Origin: Takakia lepidozioides
Lineage: Eukaryota > Streptophyta > Takakiopsida > Takakiales > Takakiaceae
Direction: 5' to 3'
Length of the DNA stretch: 60,000 bases
Assembly (NCBI GenBank): GCA_030704615.1
Contig: CM060731.1
Location: forward strand, 45,324,001-45,384,000
The position numbers were made by a program, and so were the translations under genes. Position 1 is the stretch's first letter; every line of letters begins with the position of its first letter. Shown piece after piece: positions 9,058 to 21,145 of the stretch. Below the pieces are notes generated by a model. The model saw nothing but the letters and a program-made list of their open reading frames with translations. It was not told the origin of the DNA and did not search any database.

Positions 9058-9466
9058 TCACGCCGTGTCATGCCTCGAAGCCTGCTCCTGATCTTCCCAG
9101 AGATGTCTGTATCTGGAAAGGGCACAGCTCCATATCCGCCTCCGTGAGGCCCAAGCCTGCAATAGCAGCTCTTGCCCAGCATCAATGGTCTGAGCTCCCG
9201 AGTCCAACAAGACTCGCAGTGGCCGGTACCTCTTTGCTTGCCGGTCCACTCAAACAGAAAATGCCATCCTGTTTGTTTAACATGACAACTCTAAGTGTCA
9301 CCATGGTGAACTCAATGGCTGGCCTAGCTGGCAGCTCCATCAACCTGGCAGTCTTGACCCTCACACTCGAGGATCCCTCTGCACTACACCTCCCATTATC
9401 CTCCGCAGAAGAATGAAGTAAATAACCTCCCCACTTCTCAAGGAGGGTCGCTGTCAGCCTGAACAC
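9058..9466 (-). pseudogene. Gypsy aspartic protease fragment (second family)
   Basis: Two overlapping minus-strand frames. The upstream one holds SSVRVKTARLMELPARPAIE and a strand-rich segment. The downstream one has RPLRVLLDSGAQTIDAGQEL, with the retropepsin DSGA motif. Together they resemble a gypsy protease split by a frameshift near 9200-9250. The peptide VRVKTA..LMELPA recurs at about 30300-30370, showing that this is the same family as the methyltransferase-bearing element. There, the protease core after LMELPA is absent. Confidence 0.65.
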
Positions 9467-9739
9467 TCAGCTGGTCTTACCCCCGCGTTCGCAATCAGTA
9501 GCCGAGAACAATGGAGCCCTGACACAACAGCTGTGGGCCGCCGCCAGCAGCACAACTAGCTGTCGTAGCCTTGGCAACACTAGGTAGTGGTGCTGCCCGT
9601 GTAGCTCTCCCCCAATGGCATAGTAACCTCTGCCTCAGTAACAGTCGGGCGGGAACTAGGTGCCATGGACGGCGTCGACACTGTCTCCGCCAATGTGAAT
9701 GACTGAGGAAGCCTGGCCTGATGGCTTGCCTCCCCACGC

Positions 9740-9960
9740 TGTGGATCCAACTCCACCTCCGACCCCGTGGCTCAGGAACATCGTGCTGCTCCTCGAGTCA
9801 CTGCCGCAGCTGACTCCACTTGCACTAGTGGGTAGTCCTGCCCCGACATAGTGGTAGTGGTAATACTACTGCCCGACATTTGTGGTAGTGGTGCCTCACC
9901 CACAGTGGTAGTGGTATAGTGGCACCCCTCACAAGTGGTAGTGCTGCCCCCGCACATGAA
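9740..9960. repeat. CCACTACCACTA-type short tandem repeat in gag-pol linker
   Basis: Repeated GTGGTAGTG units separated by GGGGCA/CCTCAC spacers on the plus strand; the coding strand is minus. The same repeat occurs in the sister copy at 29715-29860. It encodes a low-complexity linker of Leu, Pro, Thr or His-Tyr depending on frame. Confidence 0.75.
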
Positions 9961-10768
9961 TCCCATTGCCTCCTAAGTCTCCTCCCTCCAGGAGCAGGAG
10001 GGGGGATCATCCCAGCCTTGGAGCCGGTACCACCTGAGCTGTGGCCATGGCACACGAGTTCTGCTCTAGATGCTGAAGCCGGTTGGCCATGGGCCTTGGT
10101 CACCACCACCCTGACCTCCGCGTCTTGGCCATGTTGAGCCCTGCCCTTGGCCCTGCACCTCGTGCCTGGCCACCTCGTCCTCTCTGGGCTGCTCCACCTC
10201 ACCCCCACGGCCACCATTGTTCCCTGGAACTGGCCTGGGCGCAACTCAGGGTGCAAACCATAGCACTGGGCCTCTCCATGCCCGTACCTGTCACAATGCC
10301 CACACTGCACCTTGTGCAGGCTGTGCCTGGTGTCAAAAACCATTGCCTCCCTTTGGGCAATTCATTCTTCACATGGGGTCCTCCACATGTCCGCAGCACC
10401 ACATCCACCATCCGCCCGTTGTTGGCCCCAGCAAATGAAGGGAAGAGACCCCCTGACATCTGAGGTCCTCTCTGCCCTTCCCTGGGCTTCACCTGAGCCC
10501 CCTTGCTGCCTTTGAGCATGTTGAGGTAGTGGCTGGCTAGGAGCACCACTACCCCCCGTGGTGCCTCCTTAGCAAATCCCACCATGACCACACTCTTGTT
10601 CCTCCACCATGTTGAGCTCTATCTACTCTGCCAGCAAAAACATTTGCTAAGGTGGGTTGGGGCCGTTGTAGGAGAGTTGCAATCCCGCACCCTTCTCCTC
10701 AGCTCCTTGTCTAATATCCCGTACCAGAACTGGACTGCCTGAGCCTCCGTAACCCCTTGGGTTACATA
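9825..10768 (-). pseudogene. Gag, zinc-knuckle half, second gypsy copy
   Basis: Degenerate minus-strand copy of the gag at 28777-29604. The frames hold MVMVGFAKEAPRGVVV, GAQVKPREGQRGPQMSGG, a first knuckle reading RTCGGPHVKNELPKG (broken, the final Cys is missing) and a second reading CGHCDRYGHGEAQCY (intact CCHC spacing). These sections match the plus-strand copy closely, apart from frameshifts. The Arg/Glu and Gln-rich linker and the HGQPASASRAE segment also match. Frame breaks make it a pseudogene. Confidence 0.75.
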
Positions 10769-11037
10769 CAGCCACACCGGCAGCTGCACCAGCAGCAGCA
10801 GCTTCCACGAGCAGTAGTGGGACTAGTGTACAAGCAACTACGCGGCCACCCAAGCTACTTGCTGCAACCAGCACCAGTGGCGGTGCCTGCCTTCAAACCA
10901 TGTTGTGGAGTTCTTTGAAGAGTTGAGAAAGAACTACCAAGGGGTGAGGACAAGAGAAGTTGAGGGAGCTTGCAATAGTTGTTCAACGGAAGCCTACTGA
11001 GAGCTTGAGGGAGGCTTTCATTCGCATGAGGCGCTGC
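10768..11037 (+). pseudogene. Inverted gag segment inside the second gypsy copy
   Basis: This roughly 270-bp piece is homologous to 28654-28930 in the SAME orientation as the 28-kb copy, whereas both flanks (9.8-10.77 kb and 11.04-11.6 kb) are in the opposite orientation. The flanks are co-linear with the 28-kb copy once the inner piece is flipped, so it is an in-place inversion. The segment includes the PAFxPxVEFFEELRKNYQGV coding stretch of gag. Confidence 0.75.
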
Positions 11038-11690
11038 CATTGTGCCTCTAGTGCCTCTAGTGATGGAGACATAGTCGGGTGACCAGTACATCCTCCACTC
11101 CTCGATCTCAACATCGTGCCCCTGCCTAAACTCATGGTAATCGTCCATGGGCGACCCCTCAAGGCGCTGAAACAGCCCCTTCCATGCCATGAAAGGCGTA
11201 AACAGTTGTGGATTAATACGCATTTGCTGCAAGTCACACACCAACTATCAAACTCTGGATAAAATCATCCAACTCAATGGTGTCAACCGCCCCAGAGTAC
11301 CTTCGTGGCCCCCTTGGGTGGCTCCATACATCTCCTCATCGTGTCCCACAACAATGACAAGGAGGAAACTATTGCACCGCCGGTGTGAGTCTTCCTGATT
11401 CACAATCCGAATCAAAACCTTCCGTAGAAGACACAGGAGATGAAGGTGGCCTAAACCGCACACCTCGTCTCGTATACCCGCTAGTATCGTAGTGCTCGTA
11501 CCGGCACTTTTCCCAGCCACTAGTGGCACCTCCGTGTTGACAAACTGACACTCAACCGGTCCATGGAACATGTTTCAATCCCCTCTCCACAAGGTAACCG
11601 TGTGTTAGAGAACTGATGCGGCTTAGGGTTTGGAATACAGGTTCCTAACATAGCCTGCACCTGCACCTGCAGGGAAGTAATCCCTTTTGT
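11037..11690 (-). pseudogene. Gag N-terminal half, second gypsy copy
   Basis: Minus-strand frames match the N-terminal gag of the 28-kb copy: TSGYTRRGVRFRPPSSPVSS, FMAWKGLFQRLEGSPMDDYH and HDVEIEEWR. Several frameshifts. It starts near the CTGCAGGTGCAGGTGCAGGC sequence, which also precedes gag at 28035. No structural motif beyond gag-like similarity between the copies. Confidence 0.65.
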
Positions 11691-11807
11691 TAAAACGCAA
11701 CAGGGAGGCAATTCCGACTTTTCTTTGCCGGATCAGCTAGCTCAAAAAACCGTTGTTCTTCAGAGCCCAGCCTCCCAATCAAGGTCCCACGAAACGAGTG
11801 ATTTTTA

Positions 11808-11830
11808 TTTTTTTTTTTTTTTTTTTTTTT
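11808..11830. repeat. Poly(T) tract
   Basis: Uninterrupted T run of about 20 bases (ATTTTTA followed by T's). It may be the A-tail of a retroposed or minus-strand fragment. No body could be assigned. Confidence 0.8.
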
Positions 11831-11849
11831 CACTCTAACTATTCGCGGC

Positions 11850-13990
11850 GTTTCCGTGGCTCCAAACCACCACGACTCCTCATGGCCCGCCCTATAGGCA
11901 CTCGTTGGCCACGGGCTGCCAAGTGATACCCCGTGGTACACTCCCACGAGCCTTCACGGCCCGCCATCCCACGATCTGGTTACCGTGCCCCACCCGTGTA
12001 TCCCGCACCAACGACTTCCAACGGTCACGGTCAACGGTCCACAGGTCACCCATCCATCACGACCTGGCTCGTGGTATCTCGTGATACTGCCCCAACGGCC
12101 CATCACGACCACTATTCACTTCTCCCTGCGATCCCTGGAACTCCCAACGAGTTTCCATGCGTTCCCGAGGCGTTCCCGGAGTTCCCACGCGTTCCTGAAC
12201 TGGGGTTTGCTCCTACACCTGTTGCCGCTGAGCTATGGCTTCTGCGGAGCCATCAGCCCCGTCGCCTTGCACTCTTGACTTGAGCTCTCACGGCCCACTA
12301 GAAGTGCCCCCCAACTCAACAAGCAAGCTATATGATGCCCAACAAGCTCTAATTTCTCCACGAAACCTCACAAAAGTGAATCTGAAAATACACACCTTGA
12401 TAAACTGTGGTGTACCCTGCAGTTCTACTGCACATTCCCTGGCTCTAGGACGCCTCAACTGCTGCCCTTCTCAGCCCCACTCTTGCCACTCCAAGAGCCC
12501 TCGCTGTGCTAGAGTTTCAGATTGAAACTTCCAACTTCCAACCAAGCAATACTTCACAAAGTGCAATGATTTGCACACAAGAGGGACCAGCCCCCTCTCT
12601 TCACTCATACCTCTTCATGAGCTTGGAGCTGCAGCTCCAACAGCTGCGATGCATCCCCTTGCAACTCCGCCATTAGCGCTGCTCCTCATCTACCGCTAAA
12701 CAACTCGTTTCGGGCAAGATACCTGGAGCTGATCATATCATCTCCAACCTGCAACATGCTAACTTCCCATGCGCAGCCCACATTTCAGCAGCTCCTTAAC
12801 TCGGCCTGCCAGCTGAAGAAGACGACCACCAGTATTCGCCCACCGTGGCCAACATCTCCTCCGCTTCACACTAGAAGCCCAAACTGGGTTGCATAGCGTT
12901 GAGCTATGCAACGCCACTCTTTAAAACATAGGCTACCCGCCTGTCTATCCATGACAAACCCTGCAAACCTGTTCGCCTTTGCACTCTATCCGCTTTGGAT
13001 AGGCTCAGGCACAGCTCCCTGCACTCTAGCTAAAAAACCGCTTCTCATGATCTGAAAACACAGGTGCTACAACTAATTCGAACTTGGCACTCACAGACTC
13101 GAGCTGATCTTTCTCGAGTGATAAGGAAAGGAATGATCTCAAACACACACACTCGCACATGAAAACATTACTCATATATTAAGTCGAGCCAAGTGCACCC
13201 CACGCCATGGGGAATCCACACTACGGCGCCATAGCTAGACGCAACTCGAGAAAGATGAGCCCACAGTGATCTGCCGTGAAGATAACAACGCCAGGTGCCC
13301 AAACATGTATTGGCCCTGGATTGACACTTGGGTCAATCCCAGATATCAATATATAAAAGCTAGCTGTTTCCTAGCTAACTTCACACTAGTGGTAAAATAA
13401 CTTGACACATGACAGGGCCACCTGCATAAGATGATGGTGCACACTCCATGTAGAGATAGGTTGGAGTCTACATAGGGTCATTCATTGGAGGTTCGGAGTT
13501 GCGGACAAGACATGACGTTGAGGTCACGACTGGGTGATCGTCATGCAAACTAGAGCCAACTGGTAGATCGTAATCAACATGTCGATAGATAGAATTCTTG
13601 CAACATGCGTATACACCTTGACGGTCCACGAGCCAAATTAGAACCGCCTGTGTGCTTCGATATTTGTTCCTCGAGACTATCATGAGACACGTCTTGGGCA
13701 ACATCAACCTGGGTTTCATCGCGAGGAGGATCCCTCAGCGTCATGAGGGTTCGATGGTTCTTTCCTTGAGTAAAACAATATACCCTCGTCCAGGCGTAAC
13801 ATCCTCGCTGTTAAGGATTTTTCTCGATGATGGCTGGTAGCGTTAGAAACCCTTGGTTTATGCATTGTAACCTACAAGGCCACTGCAAAGATTTTGAGTC
13901 GAGCTTCCTCCGTTTTTCATCTGCAATGTGCACGTAAGCAACGCTCCCAAATATCCTTGAGCAATTTGCTCAGATCTGGTTTCTGGCCAG
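11850..13990. other. No gene recognised
   Basis: About 2.1 kb with only short unconvincing frames. The first 400 bases are GC-rich with repeated CACGA/CACGGCCCGCC words. From 12.5 kb it becomes AT-balanced with no homology I can recognise. Confidence 0.5.
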
Positions 13991-14034
13991 AGAATCTCTC
14001 ATCTAGCATAGTTCCCTGATTGGCTCTCGTTGGT

Positions 14035-15420
14035 GAGAGGTTCATGAGCAGTTTTGGCCGGCATAATTCAACATACAAAGCTGCAATGGCTGAACCATCA
14101 GTTCCAACAACCTAGTTTTCCCACATTCCGGGACATATTACTATGTAGACTGTTGTACATAAATATATCACCTAGATTTGTGTGTTGAAGGAGAACAAAC
14201 CTCAAAAGTTTTGTAAAGCGGGAGAATCATAAACTAGATGTGGGACTAGTGCTGCTAATGGAGTACAATCCTCAACAAATGTGCCTAGGGAAAGTGATGG
14301 TTGGATTCCCTAGTATCATTAAAATGCTTTAAGAGAGAGAGGGAGGCAAGGTCCCGAGCAAGGACGGTCCAAGATAAGAAACTCTTCTCAGTATAGGCAA
14401 GAACAAGTAAACCTTGATGAATGTTGACTGCAAGTAGTGAAGTCATGTAAACTTGAATTTCCTTTTTGGCTCCATGAGTACTTAACACTGGCTGGAGTGA
14501 AGCTCTTGCGCTTACATGTATCGAGTGCTGCTTTGTTTAATCCTCTGTGAGCAGGTTCTGAGGAACCCACACAAGAACGTGGATTATGTTTCTCTGGATG
14601 GGCTCCTCAGTTGCATATTCTGCCCCACGCAGTCACTGGTGCTTTCTTGATCCATTGCACGGATGGAACTCTGTCTGGAGGGTCTTAGGGCTGGCATCCC
14701 CCTCCTTACTTGGCCAATCAGGCAGAACAAATGCTAAAAGCCAGGTCAGGATTCTATGATAACCCTTTGTGCAGTTTCTACACATATATTGAGCTCTTAA
14801 CACCAGTCTTTTGAAGGGAGACTTAGCTGCCACTGTGATAGATGTCCACCCAGTATAAGCAGTCCTGAAGAAAAGAGAGAGAAGTGGGTGTTGGAAAGCT
14901 CGCCAAGTCACAAGGTACTTGTAGATAGAAGCTATTTCAACAGGCGCTCCTCCATTTTAGTGCCGAGCACCGGTACCGTCCTGTAGTATTCTGCTTGGTA
15001 TGATGCCTGTCCCAGCATAGTCTAATCAGTAACTCAGCGGAACGGGAGGGTATTGGTGAGTGTGCCTTGCTAATCACTGTATTATGCAAATTGATAACTT
15101 GTGACCGGATGCGTATCAGTCGAATGGTCAAAGGTCAAAGCTTTCTCAAGAGTCGCTCAGTTACAGACCCACCATGTCTGTGTTGCAGAGTAGTGTTGGA
15201 TCGAGGTGGCCATACATGCGAAAGAGACCAGATGGACTGGTGGAAAAGACAGATTTTGAGAGGAATGTGAGGATGTTGAAAGGTAATAAGGTTGTCCGAC
15301 AGAAGGTGAGGGAACTCAAGATCTGTCTACAAAGGCTTTGGCAGATGTGGGGTCCTCAGAGAGGAATCTGGAAGTAAATGTCCAGCATCTTCGGACACTG
15401 ATCCCCCTCCCTTTTGCATA
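14035..15420 (+). pseudogene. UGT pseudogene A (3' half only)
   Basis: Copy of the 3' half of the UGT gene. Similarity to the full copies begins inside intron 3 (CAACATACAAAGCTGC...CCATCAGTTCC near 14070). Exon 4 follows a TGTGAGCAG acceptor near 14555 and reads [20 protein letters not shown] before the PSPG box is broken: the HCGWNS codons carry a two-base insertion (CATTGCACGGATGG) and a compensating loss. The last exon follows at about 15187-15400 with further indels (VVLDRGG...). Exons 1-3 are absent. This is a dead duplicate just upstream of copy B. Confidence 0.82.
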
Positions 15421-15430
15421 CTCTACACCT

Positions 15431-17029
15431 TACTCATCGGGAGGGCATCTGCATGGCACCTCCCATGACGTAAACAATCTGCCATTATTTTTTATCTTTC
15501 CATAACCACGTCATTACACGACCAGACGGTCTGACGGCCTGACGGTCCCCTGCCCCTCTCAGTCCGCTGATCTACCGCGGTCCTATTCACCACGGCTTCC
15601 TACCAGTGTTTTTTAATCTGGCGAAAAATCGCCGGATTTCGACCTGGAAAATGGGTCAGGTACTTTTACTAAGGAATTATGTGAATAAAAATAAAAGAAA
15701 ACAGCCAGAAAGCGCCAAAAGTTAAATACCAGGAGCCAGATTTGTCCTACGTGAACCTGTTAAAATATGACACCTCAATAGCCTCTTTTGTAGCTCTCTC
15801 ACCTCGTTATTCTCGCCACATGGGCGTTGGGTAGAATCTACATGTCGCCCTGCCTGCGATTTTGGAAAAGTGAAAAAAAAAACACTGCTTCCTATAAAAT
15901 CGTGGTTCCTAATATCTAATACTAATGAAGCGAGTAATGGGTACACTATTCCACACGTGAGAACGTTGTCCGGCGTTGTCCGTCTGTGTAGGGGAGTGGA
16001 GGGCCGGCCGGGCAAAAAGCCCCGGAAAACCGGGACGGCACGACGTGGACACATAGCTGCTGCATGCCACATGCTAACCTGCCACGCGTCATATTCCTCG
16101 AGGTTTCGAGTCTGTCAAATTCTGCCACGCGTAGTATTGCCTGAAAAGCTGGGTATTTTATACCTGCGTAATATTCGTCGGGTTTGGGTACCCTGTCAAA
16201 TGTTGCCACGCGTATTTTGTTCTGAAGTGGGGACCACATTATGTCTCCCGTGACCTTTACCGTACGGTACGCTGCGGAAGGAACCGCCCCTAAAAATACG
16301 AAAGAAAAAAACCCGCGGCGCTTGTGTGGTGGAATCTTTTACGGAATAGAACGAATAAAAAGAATTCTTCTAGATGTTTTTTAATCAATTCATTTTGTCT
16401 TCGAGCTGCTATTTCACTCTTCCAAGATTCCCTTTTCTATAGTAGGAGATGCAGAGCGAAAGATCGCAGTAGATGGTCTTGTTGCATGCAGGGATAGCCA
16501 AGGATTTAGGGAAGGATTGGAGTAGCTGAGGAGGTAGGTAGGTGGGGTGAGGGGCGAAGGACAAGGTCTGAGCGTGGATGCCATCGCTGTGAAGGTTACG
16601 GAGGTTCACCGCAAGAGTACGTACGCTGGACACAGGTGCACCGCAAAAATCTGACGAAACAGAGTGTTCTTTGATCCCTCTTTGTGGAATTATGTGTACA
16701 GCCTGCCGCAACTCGGGAGCTTGATCAGTTTTCAATTGTATGTGTCTTGCTGCTTTGTACTTTGTACCTCACTGCTGGCTCATCGGCGCTGGGTTGACGT
16801 GTCGGGCCTGTCTCTCTCACCCCAGTAATCGTTCTTACAGATCAGTCTCACTTAGTGAACCCAGAGTCTGGTGCCTGGCAAAACTTCATCCCTGGTCTGC
16901 ATTGCGGGTTCCGGACATGTCTTCCTCCCCAGGACAGCTTGCGGCCGGTTCCTGTGACTGAGCATTCTCACGTCTTGCATACTAAGTAGAACCTGTAGAT
17001 CCCAAGTTTCTGTTTGACGATTAACTTCA
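15431..17029 (+). promoter_or_regulatory. Upstream region of UGT copy B with three GCCACGCGT boxes
   Basis: Duplicated with the gene: 15431-15510 and 16075-16230 match 41510-41790 upstream of copy C. GCCACGCGT occurs at 16081, 16124 and 16205, the last two each preceded by TGTCAAAT. About 600 bases (16240-16855) have no counterpart in copy C. The CGCGT core resembles CAMTA-type or related stress elements; binding is inference. Confidence 0.5.
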
Positions 17030-19865
17030 ATGGTCCATGAGATGGCTCTACATTCTTCTCCCCATGTTCTCTTGCTGTCGTGTCCGGGCGCTGGACACTA
17101 TGTTCCCATCCTACAGGCTGCCAAGCAGTTAATTGCGAACGGAATCACCATTACCTACGTGGGTACAGACCAGCATGTTATTGAGGTACAGGAAGACACG
17201 GTTGGACACGAGCTCATCTCCCTGGGCATGAGGTTAGTGAAGCTTGGTGACGGGATGTCGATATCAGCGCCAGATTTCGTGCTAGCCTATAAGAACCCGA
17301 ACATGGAGGAAAAATTGACCGGACTATTGGAGGCAGTGAGGTTAGATCTGTTGACATCTGCTGCTCACCTTGATGCCCTTTGCTGCATTCTCGCGGACCT
17401 CTTTCCATCCTGGGCTCAGGACGTGGCCTACAAGTTTCGCATTCCACGGCATGTCATATATACCTGTGCAGCGCTGACTCTAGCCATGGGCTTACAAGTA
17501 ATTTTCCAACCACTTGGTGGAAACCTGGAACAGCAGTCGAGTTTCAACGTTCTGATAGCTTTGTGATCAATTTTGTTTGATACAACCTACAAGGACCAAA
17601 TCAAAACGTATCGCAACGCTCTAGTTTCTAGTTAGCATGATATTGAAATTTTCGCAGAGGTCCAAGTGCAACACATGTTGTTAGACTCACGCATACATGT
17701 CTCCCATTTGTTCATTGCTGGCAGGTCGAAAGGCTTGCTGCAGAGGGTTATATACCTGTGACCTCTCTGAACCAGTCAAAGCTCATAACATTCATTCCAG
17801 GAGTCCCATCCCAGCGCTGAAACCGACGGACCTTCCCACCCATTTTCACACAACTGGATGAGTACAAGGATGCTATGAAGATTGATAAGCGATTATTAAA
17901 CGAGGCGTTAGTGTTCTGGTCAACACTGCTGAGGAGCTGGAAGGGAACAGTCTTGGATGCCCTGAAGACCCAAGTCATCGCACAGAGAAAGTGAAGGTCT
18001 GGTTTCTGTTTCTGGTTGTTTAACTTCATGTATGTTCCATGATTAGGGCATGCACAGTGAGAACCCAATGATTTTCTTTGCGCATTATAACATCCTTTCA
18101 GCGCTTCTTTCAGCCAGAACTACTATGGCCACCATTCCATGCACTACTTAACTTCCAATCTCCATATACATTTTGCAGACAGAGGCTATCTTGGCGATTG
18201 GGTCCTTTGCAAGCAGAGTCTGAAGTTTTGAATCCTGAGGCACCCCATCATATCATACAAAAATCCTCCGAAGAGCGAGATCCATGCGTGCGATGGCTGA
18301 ACACACAAGCTCCTTCTTCAGTTCTTTTCATTTGTTTTGGAAGCTTTTCCACCATTTCAGCACCACAAATCCTGGAGCTGGCACAGGGACTGGAAGCCAG
18401 CAACCAACTTTTCTTATGGATATTACGGACGCCAAACCCTGCTTCTGCATCTCCTACATCAATACCATCATCCATCACCGAATTCCTTCCTTCAGGTCTC
18501 CTCTGCAAGCAACATTGGTGGAATTCAACATAGGAATGCTTTGCAAAGTGAAATCTCAGTTTGGTTCTGCTGGTGGAATGCAACATACAGAGCAGCCACG
18601 GCCAAACCATCAGTTCCGGTGTTTCCATACATGTACAAGGACATAATATCTGTTGTAAATATGTCAACTAGGTTACATTTGAGAAAAACAGAGTTCATGA
18701 ATACTTTACAGTGAAGGGAGATCTCGAATCATAAACTAGATGTGGGACTAGTGCTGCCAATGGATTACCAACAGAGACTTCCAGAGACCTCATCTTGAAG
18801 AGAGGGGAGGCAAGGTCCAAGATTAAAAACTCTCCACGTACAGGAAAGTATAAGCATTGAACCTTGATGAGAATGTTCAGTCACGTAAATTTGGATTTCC
18901 TGTTGTGCTCCATGAGTAATACTGGCCGTCCAGAGTGAAGCTCTTGTGCTTACCTACATGTATCACTGCTTTGTTTCCTGTGTGAGCAGGTTTTGAGGAA
19001 CGCACAAAAGAACGAGGGTTGTGTTACTCTGGATGGGCTCCTCAGTTGCGTATTCTGTTTCATGCAGCCACTGGTGCTTTCTTGACCCATTGTGGATGGA
19101 ACTCTATCCTGGAGGGTCTTAGGGCTGGCATCCCCTTCCTTACTTGGCCACTTCTGCATGACCAAATGCTAAGCGCCAGGTCAGGATTCTAGGATAACCC
19201 TTTGCAGTTTTTATGTATTGAGCTGTTGTCAACAGTCTTTTGAAGGTAGACTTAGCTGCCATTGTGATGGTTGTCCACCCAGTATGAGCAAGAAGAAAAG
19301 GAGAGAAGTGGGTGTTGGAAAGCTGGCCAGGTCACAAGGTACAGATAGAAGCTATTTCAACAGGTGTTCCTCCATTTAAGTTTGGAGCACCAGTACCTAC
19401 CCTACTGTAGTATTCTGCCTGGTTGGAACTCATTCCTGTCCAAGCGTAGTCTAATCCGTAACTCAGTGGAAGGGGAGGGTATTGGCGAGTGTGCATTGTT
19501 AGTCATTGTATTATGCATAAGTTTGCTATTGTGATCGGACTCGAACCAGTCGAGTGGTCAGAGGTCGAAGCTTTGTCAAGGGTCTCTTACTTCCAGATCC
19601 ACCACGCCTGTGTCGCAGAGTAGTACTGGATCGGAAGGTGGCTATAGAGATGCGAAAGAGACCAGATGGACTGGTGGACAGGACGGAAGTTGCGAGGAAT
19701 GTGAGGCTTTTGATGCAGGAGGATGAAGGTAAGGCTGTACGACAGAATTTGATGGAACTGAAGATCGGTCTACGAAAGGCTGTGGCAGATGGGGGGTCCT
19801 CGAAAAGAAATCTGGCAGTATATGTCCAACATCTTAGGACACTGACCCCCCTACAGCTGCAGTGA
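17030..19865 (+). pseudogene. UDP-glycosyltransferase copy B, frameshifted
   Basis: Family 1 plant glycosyltransferase (GT1) in five exons, paralogous to copy C. Exon 1 (17030 to about 17560) is open and holds the GHYVP catalytic-His site near residue 25. Exon 2 (about 17727-17995) differs from copy C by +5, +1, +3, -1, +1 and -1 bases. Exon 3 (from 18180) carries an extra G near 18200 but then reads [20 protein letters not shown]. Exon 4 (19000-19182) has an intact PSPG box ([23 protein letters not shown]). Exon 5 (19618-19865) is intact to the stop. The indels break the chain, so I call a pseudogene; assembly error is the alternative. Confidence 0.75.
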
Positions 19866-19869
19866 GGGT

Positions 19870-20540
19870 CCGGATGTATTTGATTTATTCGTTCGAAACA
19901 CTTAATATTTGTGCCAATGGATTTGTTGTGCAAGTTTAGGAAGAAGATGTGGAATAAAATCTGCTTCCATGAAGCTGCAAGCTGGGTTTTCAATCCCACA
20001 CCCCAGAATTGTTCGCCGGTGTGGGCGGGACCAATCGCCTCCCACAAGTAGCAGACCCCTCGGGCCGTCAGTACATGTAGAAGATCCATCCTCCAACAAA
20101 GACGAGTGTTTTACTGAAAAACTTCTACATCCGCGTCTCTCAGCGTCAGCCATCTCCCGCAGTACAGGCCGATCTCGAGATGTGCTTGGAAAGTCGGAGA
20201 ATGGAAGATCCAAGAAAGGAAGTCAAATACATTGTAACTGTTGGGGGGCTGGCCTGGGCACTATGACATGGACGGGATAGACGGGATAGTGCCGGGATGC
20301 CCGCCCTGCCATGTCATCTGCGCCGGCTGCATGTGGACCGCTTTCCCGGCCACGTCATCCACGTTGGACCGCTCTGCCATACATGTATGTGGCTAAAAAA
20401 ACAGGGAAGAACAAGAGAAAATGCCATACACTATGCCATACACTTTTTTGAGGCAAATTGTGGCAATTAGTTATAAATGTTTGTCTTCTTTTCTTTTCTC
20501 TGCATCTTCAATCAAGAACTACTAGGGTAGCATGTGCAGT
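19870..20540. other. 3' flank shared with UGT copy C
   Basis: No gene. It aligns with 44800-45530 through AAAGTCGGAGAATGGAAGATCCA and TGTTGGGGGGCTGGCC, down to CATCTTCAATCAA. It marks the right end of the duplicated block. Confidence 0.6.
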
Positions 20541-20689
20541 TGGTCCATGTGTTAAGAATTGAAATCTAAGACCAAGTGCAATTTCCTATGTATTCAAGTG
20601 CATCTCCTATGTCCAGGCCCATCTAAGCCCAAGTGCAATCTCTTATGTATCCAAGTGTGTCTCCAGTGTCAAGTCCCAAATGCGAGCTC

Positions 20690-21145
20690 CAGGGTCCTTC
20701 CAATAGTCGATTTTGTAATTTAGGTGAGTTTTTAGCGACCAAAATTGTTCATAATTCCAAAACTCTCGGCACGTGGGATCCAAATTTTGTGAAACCAAGT
20801 CGGTGCACCCCTACTCATTGAGGGATTTCCAATGGTACCAAAATCGTGGCCAGAGGCGCCGCGGTTTAAGAGATCTCAAGGACCGATCGTCATTATTTTA
20901 AGAAAAAACCCAATTTACATTTATGTCCAAGGCAACAAAAAAGACAAATGAAGGGCCAATCATTGAAAGCCCACTTTGCTATTTTTTAGGAATTTCCAGC
21001 GACCAAAAATACTTGAAATTCCATATCTCCCACGCCGTAGGTCCTAGAATTATGAGACCAAGTCGGTGCACCCCTCCTCATCGAGGGCTTTCCAATGACT
21101 TCCCAATGGTACCAAGCACCATGGCTGGGTCCGCGGTTTGGGACA
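20690..21145. repeat. Two direct copies of a ~170-bp repeat
   Basis: Copy 1 about 20725-20885 and copy 2 about 20990-21150, spaced about 265 bp. Shared words: ACCAAGTCGGTGCACCCCT, (A/C)TCATTGAGGG, TTTCCAATGGTACC, GCGGTTT and AGATCTCAA. It is too diverged to be recent. Possible old satellite-like or element fragment. Confidence 0.65.

Noticed and set aside
9144-10515. Plus-strand frames over the second gag copy
   Set aside because: They are antisense shadows of minus-strand gag and protease fragments.
19530-19575. tRNA-like GGTTCGAGTCC word (minus strand)
   Set aside because: No acceptor or anticodon arms fold around it, and the paralogous UGT introns at 15110 and 44460 do not keep the word.
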